Source of the DNA: CALAZP01 sp041164265
Lineage (GTDB): Bacteria; Bacteroidota; Bacteroidia; Chitinophagales; Saprospiraceae
DNA length: 5,752 bases
Direction of reading: 5' to 3'
NCBI GenBank assembly: GCA_041164265.1
Contig: JBEAPR010000144.1
Location: 1 to 5,752, forward strand
Each line of letters begins with the position of its first letter. The first letter of the stretch is position 1. Both the position numbers and the translations under genes were made by a program. The notes below the pieces were generated by a model, which was not told the origin of the DNA, did no database searches, and saw nothing but the letters and a program-made list of their open reading frames with translations. Positions 1 to 5,752 of the stretch are shown piece after piece.

Positions 1-1336
1 AACCCGAACCAACCAATGCGGTTGTGCTTTCTACATCATTCCCGGGGGTACAAAGCAAATGAAGCCCTTTATTGTGGCAATATTCTGTGTAGTCTAATAC
101 TCCTGTTATAGGGGCTGCTCCCCCTTTTTTGGCAGCTCCTGCACTCTTCATGGCGTCTGTAATTAAACCATCCTTAATATTTCCGGGAGAAGGATTCATA
201 TCAAACCCCGACCCAGCATCAATTGCTGAACGCTCAAAATCTTGCATCAGTTTCAAAAATCGTGATGCCAGTTCAGTGTTTTCACAACGGTCTATTAACT
301 GCTGTTCTACGCCACACAACTCAGGAAATTCTGCAAGTATAGCTTTTCCGCCCAAAGCAACTAACATATCACTCACTCGGCCTAAAACAGGATTTGCAGA
401 CACTCCTGAAAAACCATCTGATCCACCACATTCAAGTCCCAAGGTGAGTTTGCTAAGTGGGGATGGTTTTCGCTCAATAGCATTGGCTTCTTTTAAAGAT
501 TTGTAAGAAAGGCTTATGGCGTTTTTGATAAGTACATCTGTTGTACCTAACTGTTGTTGATCAAGGATATGTATGGGTTTTTGATTATCAGGATTGATGG
601 CGTTTAACGCATTTTTAAAAATCTCTATTTGTAAATTTTGACACCCCAAGCTTAAAACAGTCGCACCAGCCACATTGGGATTATTAACATATCCAGCCAA
701 TAATTTAGCGAGCAGTATAGCATCCTCACGTGTCCCTCCGCATCCCCCTTGATGGGTGATAAATCTAGGGTGTACATTTGGAAAGACTAAGTTGTTAGTA
801 TCGTCATTTTCTTGGCTGCTGTGATCTTTGCCCTCAACAAGCATTCGCAAAAAATGACGGTGTTGGAATTGTTTTGTGATACCCAATTCGCTCTCAAAAA
901 CTTCTTTTAAAATGGCAATATTCCTGTTTTCACAAAAAACCAATGGAAAGAATAACCAAACATTAGTTGTTCCAACTTGACCATCGGGCCTATGATAACC
1001 CATAAAAGTTTTGGATTCCCAGTGTTTTACGTCTGGAGGTGTCCAGTTATAATTGGAGCTACGAACTTCTGCATTGCTTTTGCTGTGTTGTACATTTTGG
1101 GTGTGAATCAAAGCCCCTTTCTGAATGGGTTTTGTCGCACGACCAACTTCAAAACCATACATTATAATGGCCTCATCTAGATTGAAATCTTGTAAGGCAA
1201 TTTTGTGTTTGGCTTTTATATGCTCTACTACGCTGAGTTTATTACCATCGACATTCACCAAATCTCCCTCCTCAAGCGGGGTCAGTGCGACTGCCACATT
1301 ATCACGTTGATCTATTCGTATTGCAGTTGGGTTCAC
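1..1336 (-). CDS. uxaA: Altronate dehydratase (UxaA), 3' end cut by window edge
   Basis: UxaA removes water from D-altronate to give 2-keto-3-deoxy-D-gluconate in the cytoplasm, the step after UxaB in galacturonate catabolism. The frame is open for 445 codons to the window edge without interruption. Residues 1 to about 85 form the N-terminal SAF-like domain (IDQRDNVAVAL near 8-18, H44, H78). A linker leads to the large UxaA/GarD-type domain: GYHRPDGQVGT at 113-123, HQGGCGG at 195-201, LGCQN at 230-234, LECGGSDGFSG at 301-311, NPSPGN at 381-386 and TPGND at 430-434. The E. coli enzyme is about 495 residues, and after the last visible motif roughly 80 residues should remain beyond the left edge. 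The start is GTG at 1336-1334. It is forced, because a TAA (the uxaB stop) lies in the same frame two codons upstream and the first internal ATG is near residue 59. The gene follows uxaB by 3 nt and is probably translationally coupled to it. The fit is over the whole visible length, so confidence is high. Galactarate dehydratase (GarD) is the nearest alternative, but the uxaB neighbour argues for UxaA. Confidence 0.95.
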   Translation of the reverse strand, partial: MNPTAIRIDQRDNVAVALTPLEEGDLVNVDGNKLSVVEHIKAKHKIALQDFNLDEAIIMYGFEVGRATKPIQKGALIHTQNVQHSKSNAEVRSSNYNWTPPDVKHWESKTFMGYHRPDGQVGTTNVWLFFPLVFCENRNIAILKEVFESELGITKQFQHRHFLRMLVEGKDHSSQENDDTNNLVFPNVHPRFITHQGGCGGTREDAILLAKLLAGYVNNPNVAGATVLSLGCQNLQIEIFKNALNAINPDNQKPIHILDQQQLGTTDVLIKNAISLSYKSLKEANAIERKPSPLSKLTLGLECGGSDGFSGVSANPVLGRVSDMLVALGGKAILAEFPELCGVEQQLIDRCENTELASRFLKLMQDFERSAIDAGSGFDMNPSPGNIKDGLITDAMKSAGAAKKGGAAPITGVLDYTEYCHNKGLHLLCTPGNDVESTTALVGSG

Positions 1337-1339
1337 TAG

Positions 1340-2779
1340 TTATGATATAAATTGATTAAACGCATTTTTAACTCCTTGATTCTTTATTACCCCTACCATT
1401 TGAGAAACCAGTCTTGCCAGTCCATCGATTTTTGTTAAATCTTTATCCCAAAAAGATTCATTGGATAAAACGGCTGACACAAGTTGGTCATCATCAAAGT
1501 TTTTCCAAGCATTTTCAAAGAAATCTAAAATTTCGGGGGCATCTTGAACTGGAAGGTTCTGGCCTTGAAATGTTCCTCTGTAAAACACAATTAAGCTTGC
1601 AAGAGCCAATGATGAATAGGAAGGTAGTTGTTGGTATTTTTCAAAATAGGACAACAAACTAGGCAATACGCGAACCTTAAACTTTGAAATGGAATTTAAA
1701 GCAATACTTTCTAATTTGTGAACAATGAATGGATTTCTAAATCGATCGAAAACTTCTTCTGCATACCCCTCCAATTCATTTTTGTCCATATCAATACTAG
1801 GAATGATTTCGGTGTGCATCATACCTTTGATAAATTGACTCGTAAAATCATCATCAATAGACTCCTTTACCGTTCTTAGCCCATGTAGGTAGCAAAAAGG
1901 CACCATGGAAGTGTGAATGCCGTTTAAAATACGAACCTTTCGAGTTCTATATGGTTGAATAGAATCAACAAACTTCACATTGATAGCGGTTTTATCAAAG
2001 GGCAGTTTTTTCTTAAGCACTTCGTCACCTTCAATAACCCAAAGAAAAAAAGATTCTGCACTAACAATTAGCTTATCTTCATATCCAAGTTGCTTCTGCA
2101 AAGTATCGACCTCATTTTTTGGATAGCCCGGAACAATCCTATCGACCAATGTATTGTGAAAATGATTGGCTTTATGAATCCAATCTGTAAAACCATCTCC
2201 AAGGGACCATAATGAAGCATAGGACAATATACATTGTTTTAGCTCATCCGCATTGTTGTTTATCAATTCACATGGAATGATGGTTAAGCCTTTTGATAAA
2301 TCTCCATTAAAATGTTCAAAGCGCTTGTGAAGGAGAACAGTCAACTTTCCTGGAAACGTATGTGGGGGATTGCCATCATAAGTATCTTTTTCATCATATC
2401 TTATACCAGCTTCCGTAGTGTTAGAAAACACAAACTCTAACGTGTTTAACTTGGCAAGTTGTTCGAATTCTGTTAAGTCCTGATATGGGTTTATACACTT
2501 TTCGATAACATCAATGATATCTTGTTTATCGATAATTTCACCTTTCGTAATTCCCTTTTGCAAAAGAGTGTACAAGCCATTTTGTGATTCTAAAAGATCA
2601 ACCAAGCCATTAGGAATAGGCTGAATAATGGCCACAGACCCATCAAATTCTGTGTCTCTATTAAGAACATGCAAAGCAAAATCAACAAATGCTCTTAAAA
2701 AATTTCCTTCTCCAAATTGAATTATTTTTATAGGACGAGAAGTTGATAGGTTTAAATTTATTCGATTTAATAGTTTCAA
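1340..2779 (-). CDS. uxaB: Tagaturonate reductase / altronate oxidoreductase (UxaB)
   Basis: UxaB is an NADH-dependent cytoplasmic reductase that converts D-tagaturonate to D-altronate, the substrate of the next gene product. It belongs to the mannitol dehydrogenase (polyol-specific long-chain dehydrogenase) family. At 479 residues it is close to the 483 of the E. coli enzyme. The N-terminal nucleotide-binding motif is IIQFGEGNFLRAFVD at 19-33. FSNTTEAGI at 118-126 and IIPCELI at 167-173 are family signatures. The catalytic set K281, N286 and H289, in KVRILNGIH, has the Lys+5 Asn, +8 His spacing of the mannitol dehydrogenase active site. FRNPFIVHKL (347-356) and FYRG (399-402) mark the C-terminal helical domain. 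The start is TTG at 2779-2777. An in-frame TAG lies two codons upstream and the N-terminus MKLLNR aligns with E. coli MKTLNR, so no ATG start is possible. It lies 11 nt after dctM and 3 nt before uxaA. The related fructuronate reductase UxuB is the main alternative, but pairing with uxaA favours UxaB. Confidence 0.96.
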   Translation of the reverse strand: MKLLNRINLNLSTSRPIKIIQFGEGNFLRAFVDFALHVLNRDTEFDGSVAIIQPIPNGLVDLLESQNGLYTLLQKGITKGEIIDKQDIIDVIEKCINPYQDLTEFEQLAKLNTLEFVFSNTTEAGIRYDEKDTYDGNPPHTFPGKLTVLLHKRFEHFNGDLSKGLTIIPCELINNNADELKQCILSYASLWSLGDGFTDWIHKANHFHNTLVDRIVPGYPKNEVDTLQKQLGYEDKLIVSAESFFLWVIEGDEVLKKKLPFDKTAINVKFVDSIQPYRTRKVRILNGIHTSMVPFCYLHGLRTVKESIDDDFTSQFIKGMMHTEIIPSIDMDKNELEGYAEEVFDRFRNPFIVHKLESIALNSISKFKVRVLPSLLSYFEKYQQLPSYSSLALASLIVFYRGTFQGQNLPVQDAPEILDFFENAWKNFDDDQLVSAVLSNESFWDKDLTKIDGLARLVSQMVGVIKNQGVKNAFNQFIS

Positions 2780-2790
2780 ATTCTAATTTT

Positions 2791-4086
2791 TTAAAGATTA
2801 AATAAAGAGGGTAACCAAAGCGATAAATCCGGAATATAGGTCACCAGAATTAAAGCAAGCACCATAGCAAGAAAAAATGGCATAAGGGGTTTAAGAACTT
2901 TTTGTATGGATGTATTTGCGACGCCTACACCAACAAATAGTACGCTTCCTACAGGAGGTGTACACAAGCCAATACACAAATTAAGAATCATGATAATTCC
3001 AAAGTGAATAGGGTCAATGCCTAGTTCAGCAACAACTGGAAGAAAGATGGGTGTAAAAATAAGTACTGCTGGGGTCATATCCATAAAGATTCCAACAAAC
3101 AATAGTGTCAAGTTAATGAGCAACAGAATCACAATTTTATTGTCACTAATCGACATGATTCCACTACTAATCATTTCTGGAATATTTTCAAAAGACAGTA
3201 CCCAAGACATGCTCATTGATGCACCAATAAGAAACATCACTATTGCCGTAGTTGACGAAGCTTTTAATAAAATTTCAGGTAGATTTTTAAAGTTGATTTC
3301 TTTATAAATGAACCCAAGTATCAGGGTATAAATCACAGCAATCGCAGAAGCTTCAGTGGCGGTGAAAATCCCTGAGACAATTCCTCCAATAACAACCACA
3401 AGTAACATTAAGCTAGGAAAAGCATCAATAGAAGTAGAAAAAATTTTAGAAAGTGGTTCTCTTTTTCTTGTAGGAAGTTTGTTTTTTTTAGCCCAAATCA
3501 TGGCTACAATCATCAAAAACAATCCTGTAAGTATTCCAGGAATATATCCTGCCAAAAACAAGGCCGCAATAGAAACACCACCACTTGCTAATGAGTAAAC
3601 AATCAATATATTGCTTGGAGGAATCACCAAACCGGTAGTAGCAGAAGTAATATTGACTGCTACGCCAAAACCTTTCGAATAACCTTCTTTTTCCATTTCT
3701 GGACCCAAAATGCTTCCCATGGCAGAAGCTGAGGCCATTGCGGAACCTGCTACAGATCCCATCAACATAGCTGAAATAATATTAATCAGTGCTAAGCCGC
3801 CCGGTAAGAAACCAACAACGGATTTTGCAAAGGCTACCAACCTATTTGCCACGCCACCTCGATTCATCAATTCTCCAGATAATATAAAAAAAGGAATCGC
3901 TAACAATGCAAAACTGTCAATCCCTGTTGCCATTCTTTGAGCTATAGTTGTAAGCCCAGGAATAAAAGGAACACTAACTAGCAATGTAAAAACAGAAGAT
4001 ATTATGATACTCCAGGCTACAGGTACGCCTATAGCAAGTAGCATTAAAAAACTAAATAATAAGATGCAAATTGAGAGTATATCCAT
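2791..4086 (-). CDS. dctM: TRAP transporter large membrane subunit (DctM family)
   Basis: This is the large, transport-forming subunit of a tripartite ATP-independent periplasmic (TRAP) transporter in the inner membrane. It moves substrate delivered by DctP, driven by the sodium gradient. Its 431 residues match the usual 425-435 of unfused DctM. The protein is strongly hydrophobic throughout, with many predicted membrane helices. Family motifs appear in order: IPFFILSGELMNRGG at 64-78, GSVAGSAMASASAMGSILGP at 110-129, IPPSN at 155-159, SGIFTATEASAIAVIY at 238-253, MDMTPAVLIFTPIFLPV at 335-351 and CTPPVGSVLF at 375-384. The small-residue-rich motifs and the two PP-containing hairpins correspond to the repeated halves of the elevator domain. 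The ATG at 4086 overlaps the dctQ stop as TAATG, which suggests translational coupling. Substrate cannot be read from this subunit. The uronate assignment rests on the flanking eda, uxaB and uxaA. Confidence 0.95.
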   Translation of the reverse strand: MDILSICILLFSFLMLLAIGVPVAWSIIISSVFTLLVSVPFIPGLTTIAQRMATGIDSFALLAIPFFILSGELMNRGGVANRLVAFAKSVVGFLPGGLALINIISAMLMGSVAGSAMASASAMGSILGPEMEKEGYSKGFGVAVNITSATTGLVIPPSNILIVYSLASGGVSIAALFLAGYIPGILTGLFLMIVAMIWAKKNKLPTRKREPLSKIFSTSIDAFPSLMLLVVVIGGIVSGIFTATEASAIAVIYTLILGFIYKEINFKNLPEILLKASSTTAIVMFLIGASMSMSWVLSFENIPEMISSGIMSISDNKIVILLLINLTLLFVGIFMDMTPAVLIFTPIFLPVVAELGIDPIHFGIIMILNLCIGLCTPPVGSVLFVGVGVANTSIQKVLKPLMPFFLAMVLALILVTYIPDLSLWLPSLFNL

Positions 4087-4550
4087 TAGATTTTTTTTTG
4101 AAAGTCATACATTTTAAAAAAAACAATACAAAAGCCACTTAATGGAACACATAAGTAAACTAAATAGAGTGGAATCTGTAAAGCTGCAGATTTTTGTCCT
4201 AGAATATAGCTCAGATATACCAATCTTGAGCCTCCTACTACAAAAATCAAAATAGCAAAAAGTATAATAATCAGGTTGATTATATTTTTTAATTTGATCT
4301 GTCTCTTGGGACTCAATTTATCAGGTAAAATGTCGATAGCCACATGCAGTCTTTTTCCCGAAACATAAGCAGTGCCCATAACACCTAACCAAATCATCAG
4401 ATAACGTGCCAATTCATCTGTAAATGAACTGGGATTAGCTAGCACATACCTAGAAAAGACTTGCCAACTCACATTCAACACCATACCTCCTAGTAAAACA
4501 ACTAAAATCTTTTCAAGAATTGTATTTAATCGATTTTGAATGGAATCCAT
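4086..4550 (-). CDS. dctQ: TRAP transporter small membrane subunit (DctQ family)
   Basis: This is the small inner-membrane subunit that pairs with DctM in the TRAP transporter. Its 154 residues and four hydrophobic segments (about 13-34, 47-65, 87-109 and 124-146) fit the family. The conserved DctQ signature covers the end of helix 1 and helix 2: WQVFSRYVL at 29-37, then F43, DELARY at 45-50, IWLGVMGTAY at 53-62 and KRLHVAID at 66-73. Family knowledge places DctQ as a scaffold that holds DctM in the membrane. The ATG at 4550 lies 3 nt after the dctP stop and in the same frame. The gene ends in a nine-A run followed by TCTAATG, where its stop overlaps the dctM start. The poly-A C-terminus (Gln-Lys-Lys-Ile) is discussed as a possible frameshift site. 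Confidence 0.93.
   Translation of the reverse strand: MDSIQNRLNTILEKILVVLLGGMVLNVSWQVFSRYVLANPSSFTDELARYLMIWLGVMGTAYVSGKRLHVAIDILPDKLSPKRQIKLKNIINLIIILFAILIFVVGGSRLVYLSYILGQKSAALQIPLYLVYLCVPLSGFCIVFFKMYDFQKKI
4091..4099 (-). promoter_or_regulatory. A9 tract upstream of the dctM start, also a slippery sequence
   Basis: Nine A residues on the coding strand lie at -13 to -5 relative to the dctM ATG and encode the end of DctQ (CAA AAA AAA ATC TAA). The likely role is an A-rich initiation region for dctM in the absence of a Shine-Dalgarno sequence. The tract also contains A AAA AAA in the phase needed for -1 slippage by ribosomes and is long enough for polymerase slippage. Confidence 0.5.
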
Positions 4551-4553
4551 ATT

Positions 4554-5522
4554 TTATTTTTTTTTAATTTCAACAATTAGATTGTTCAATGACTCGCTGC
4601 TACTATATAATTCATAAACCGGCTTAACCAATTGCGCAAACGCTGATTTATCAGGATAGATAATTTGAACCCCTGCTTTTTCCAGCTGTTCTAAAGAATG
4701 TGCTTCTGATGCTGCCCAAAGTGTTCGTTGATAGCGAACAGAAATATCAACCGCCTCTTGCATCCACTTTTTTTGCTCTGTATTTAAAGTATCCCAAAAA
4801 TAAGAGCCGCATACCAATACATCTGGAAGAGTAGTGTGTTCGTCCAGAGTGTAGTATTTGCAAACCTCAAACTGTTTTGATAAGTAGAAACTCGGTGGGT
4901 TGTTTTCTGCTCCATCAACCACTTCTTGTTGTAATGAAGTATATAGCTCTCCCCAAGAAATTGGGGTAGGCGAACCCCCCATGCTTTCTACCATTTTCAT
5001 CGCAGTCACACTCTCCATCACGCGTACTTTTAACCCTTCCAAATCAGCAGGAACGTTAATAGGTTTGTTTTTGGTATAAAAACTTCGGCTACCTGCATCA
5101 TAATACGCCAGTCCTTTTATGCGAAAGGCAAGTGTTTCATCTAACAACTTTTTACCTATATCACCGTCCAAGACTTCAAAGGCATGGGCTTTATCTCTGA
5201 AAAGGTAAGGTAACCCAAACACTTTCATATTAGGTGAAAAGTTTTCCAATACACCTGTTGATACTTTTGTGACATCTAAGCTTCCTATTTGCAACAATTC
5301 CAAACATTCTCTCTCTGATCCCAATTGTTGGTTGGGATAGATTTTCAAATCCATAGTACCCGAAGACAATCTGTAAAGTTCTTCTCCCATTTTTACCATG
5401 GCTTTGTGAACAGAATGGTTTGTGTCTAAACCATGGCCTAGACGAATGGTTCGCTTTTGAACAACATCATTGCATGAAGTCAGCAACAAAACCAAAATCA
5501 ATATAAAAGCCTTGTTTGACAT
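4554..5522 (-). CDS. dctP: TRAP transporter substrate-binding lipoprotein (DctP family), probably hexuronate
   Basis: This is the extracytoplasmic substrate-binding protein of the TRAP system and hands the ligand to DctQM. Residues 1-16 are a signal peptide (SNK, then a hydrophobic stretch) ending in a lipobox, LTSC, with the lipidated Cys at 17. The mature part begins with TIRLGHGLDTNHSVHKA (25-41), the usual TRAP N-terminal strand and helix. YPNQQLGSERE (62-72) and GLPYLFRD (103-110) are typical. GLKVRVMES (163-171) carries R167, which matches the conserved arginine that binds the ligand carboxylate in TRAP binding proteins. WGELYTSLQQEVVDGAENNP (190-209) is the conserved second-domain signature. 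At 322 residues it has normal length. The ATG at 5522 overlaps the eda stop as TAATG. Many DctP proteins next to uxa/eda genes bind galacturonate or glucuronate. That specificity here is inferred from the neighbours and not from ligand residues. The gene ends with three AAA codons before TAA. Confidence 0.94.
   Translation of the reverse strand: MSNKAFILILVLLLTSCNDVVQKRTIRLGHGLDTNHSVHKAMVKMGEELYRLSSGTMDLKIYPNQQLGSERECLELLQIGSLDVTKVSTGVLENFSPNMKVFGLPYLFRDKAHAFEVLDGDIGKKLLDETLAFRIKGLAYYDAGSRSFYTKNKPINVPADLEGLKVRVMESVTAMKMVESMGGSPTPISWGELYTSLQQEVVDGAENNPPSFYLSKQFEVCKYYTLDEHTTLPDVLVCGSYFWDTLNTEQKKWMQEAVDISVRYQRTLWAASEAHSLEQLEKAGVQIIYPDKSAFAQLVKPVYELYSSSESLNNLIVEIKKK
4557..4565 (-). promoter_or_regulatory. 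A9 tract upstream of the dctQ start
   Basis: On the coding strand nine consecutive A residues encode the last three lysines of DctP and lie at -15 to -7 relative to the dctQ ATG, followed by TAAAAT. There is no Shine-Dalgarno sequence. Bacteroidota ribosomes rely little on Shine-Dalgarno pairing and favour A-rich leaders, so this tract probably serves as the translation-initiation region of dctQ as well as coding for the DctP tail. Confidence 0.5.
5475..5522 (-). other. Type II (lipoprotein) signal peptide of DctP
   Basis: Codons 1-16 encode a short signal with Lys4 and a leucine/isoleucine core, followed by Cys17 (codon 5474-5472) in an LTSC lipobox. The residues after the cysteine are Asn, Asp, Val, Val, Gln, Lys, Arg. 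They lack the acidic cluster that directs Bacteroidota lipoproteins to the cell surface. The protein is therefore inferred to stay anchored on the periplasmic side, as its role with DctQM requires. Confidence 0.85.
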
Positions 5523-5752
5523 TATCTTCTTAAAGTTTTAATGATTTCCAAAGCATCCCGTGTTTGCTGTTCGATTTTTGCATAGTCAAATGAGCCATCG
5601 GCATGTTTTGCCATGAGTTGAGAACCCATTCCTACGCAAGTGACACCTGCATCAAACCAGCCTTTGAGGTTTTCTTTCGTAGGGCTTACGCCACCCGTTG
5701 GCATGATGCTTGTCCATGGCTGTGGTGCCAATACCCCTTTAACAAAGTCTGG
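5522..5752 (-). CDS. eda: KDPG aldolase (Eda), C-terminal part, 5' end beyond window
   Basis: Eda cleaves 2-keto-3-deoxy-6-phosphogluconate to pyruvate and glyceraldehyde-3-phosphate in the cytoplasm, the last step of the uronate route. Only the last 76 residues are visible, and the frame is open to the right edge. They begin PDFVKGVLAPQPW and continue with IMPTGGVSPTKENL, the phosphate-binding PTGG loop of the TIM barrel, then GVTCVGMGSQL and a C-terminal helix rich in charged residues. A TTG at 5731-5729 could be read as a start, but the conserved sequence runs on upstream of it. The frame is therefore the tail of a protein of roughly 200-220 residues. The Schiff-base lysine lies just outside the window. 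The stop overlaps the dctP start as TAATG, which makes eda the first visible gene of the operon. A 2-keto-3-deoxy-6-phosphogalactonate aldolase (DgoA) is the same fold and the main alternative. Confidence 0.92.
   Translation of the reverse strand, partial: PDFVKGVLAPQPWTSIMPTGGVSPTKENLKGWFDAGVTCVGMGSQLMAKHADGSFDYAKIEQQTRDALEIIKTLRR

Noticed and set aside
129..1310. Plus-strand open frames of 125, 67 and 61 codons
   Set aside because: They lie wholly antisense to uxaA, whose minus-strand frame is continuous and rich in family motifs. Their translations are low-complexity and match no family I know.
609..1375. Shared AACGCATTTTTAA at about 606-618 and 1360-1372
   Set aside because: The short AT-rich match lies within two coding regions, with no inverted partner or spacing that suggests a site. 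Chance and similar codons (Lys-Asn-Ala) explain it.
2780..2790. Possible terminator or promoter between dctM and uxaB
   Set aside because: The gap is only 11 nt, with no hairpin and no space for promoter elements.
1414..3940. Plus-strand open frames of 76-96 codons within uxaB and dctM
   Set aside because: They are antisense to clear conserved genes. The ones opposite dctM simply mirror codons for hydrophobic residues.
4548..4570. Slippage on the dctP A9 tract producing a DctP-DctQ fusion
   Set aside because: dctP and dctQ are already in the same frame. A -1 slip adds about 14 out-of-frame residues before TGA, and a one-base deletion ends even sooner, so no fusion results.
5522..5731. A separate 69-residue protein starting at TTG 5731
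   Set aside because: The frame stays open to the window edge and the upstream residues (PDFVKGV) are conserved Eda sequence, so this is the tail of a truncated gene.
1..5752. CRISPR, tRNA, rRNA, insertion sequence, phage or defence genes
   Set aside because: The window is filled by six conserved metabolic and transport genes. No repeats, RNA gene signatures or mobile-element motifs were seen.

Overview
The window is one uninterrupted stretch of a minus-strand operon for uptake and breakdown of a hexuronate, most likely D-galacturonate. In transcription order (right to left) it holds the 3' end of eda (KDPG aldolase), a complete TRAP transporter (dctP, dctQ, dctM), uxaB (tagaturonate reductase) and most of uxaA (altronate dehydratase, cut by the left edge). 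Essentially every base is coding. The only gaps are 3 nt (dctP/dctQ), 11 nt (dctM/uxaB) and 3 nt (uxaB/uxaA), and eda/dctP and dctQ/dctM overlap by one base as TAATG. There is no room for an internal promoter or terminator in the gaps, so the operon promoter must lie beyond the right edge.

The DNA is AT-rich. The genes lack Shine-Dalgarno sequences and carry A-rich stretches before several start codons. The binding protein is a lipoprotein rather than a freely secreted protein. The Eda C-terminus and the UxaA cysteine motif (HQGGCGG) look like those of Bacteroidota. Together this points to a member of the Bacteroidota, probably a flavobacterium, perhaps one that lives on plant or algal polysaccharides. 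No rRNA, tRNA or other taxonomic marker is present, so this is an inference.

The genes form a coherent route. DctP captures the uronate in the periplasm and DctQM imports it with sodium. After isomerisation to tagaturonate (uxaC, not in the window), UxaB reduces it to altronate and UxaA dehydrates that to 2-keto-3-deoxygluconate. After phosphorylation by KdgK (not in the window), Eda cleaves KDPG to pyruvate and glyceraldehyde-3-phosphate.

I found no undescribed system. The most notable details lie at the gene junctions. There is a run of nine A residues just before both the dctQ and dctM starts. The one at dctQ/dctM forms an in-phase A AAA AAA slippery heptamer that could in principle fuse DctQ to DctM. 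The two dehydratase/reductase genes start with TTG and GTG. Two junctions keep neighbouring genes in the same frame, separated by a stop codon and one sense codon.
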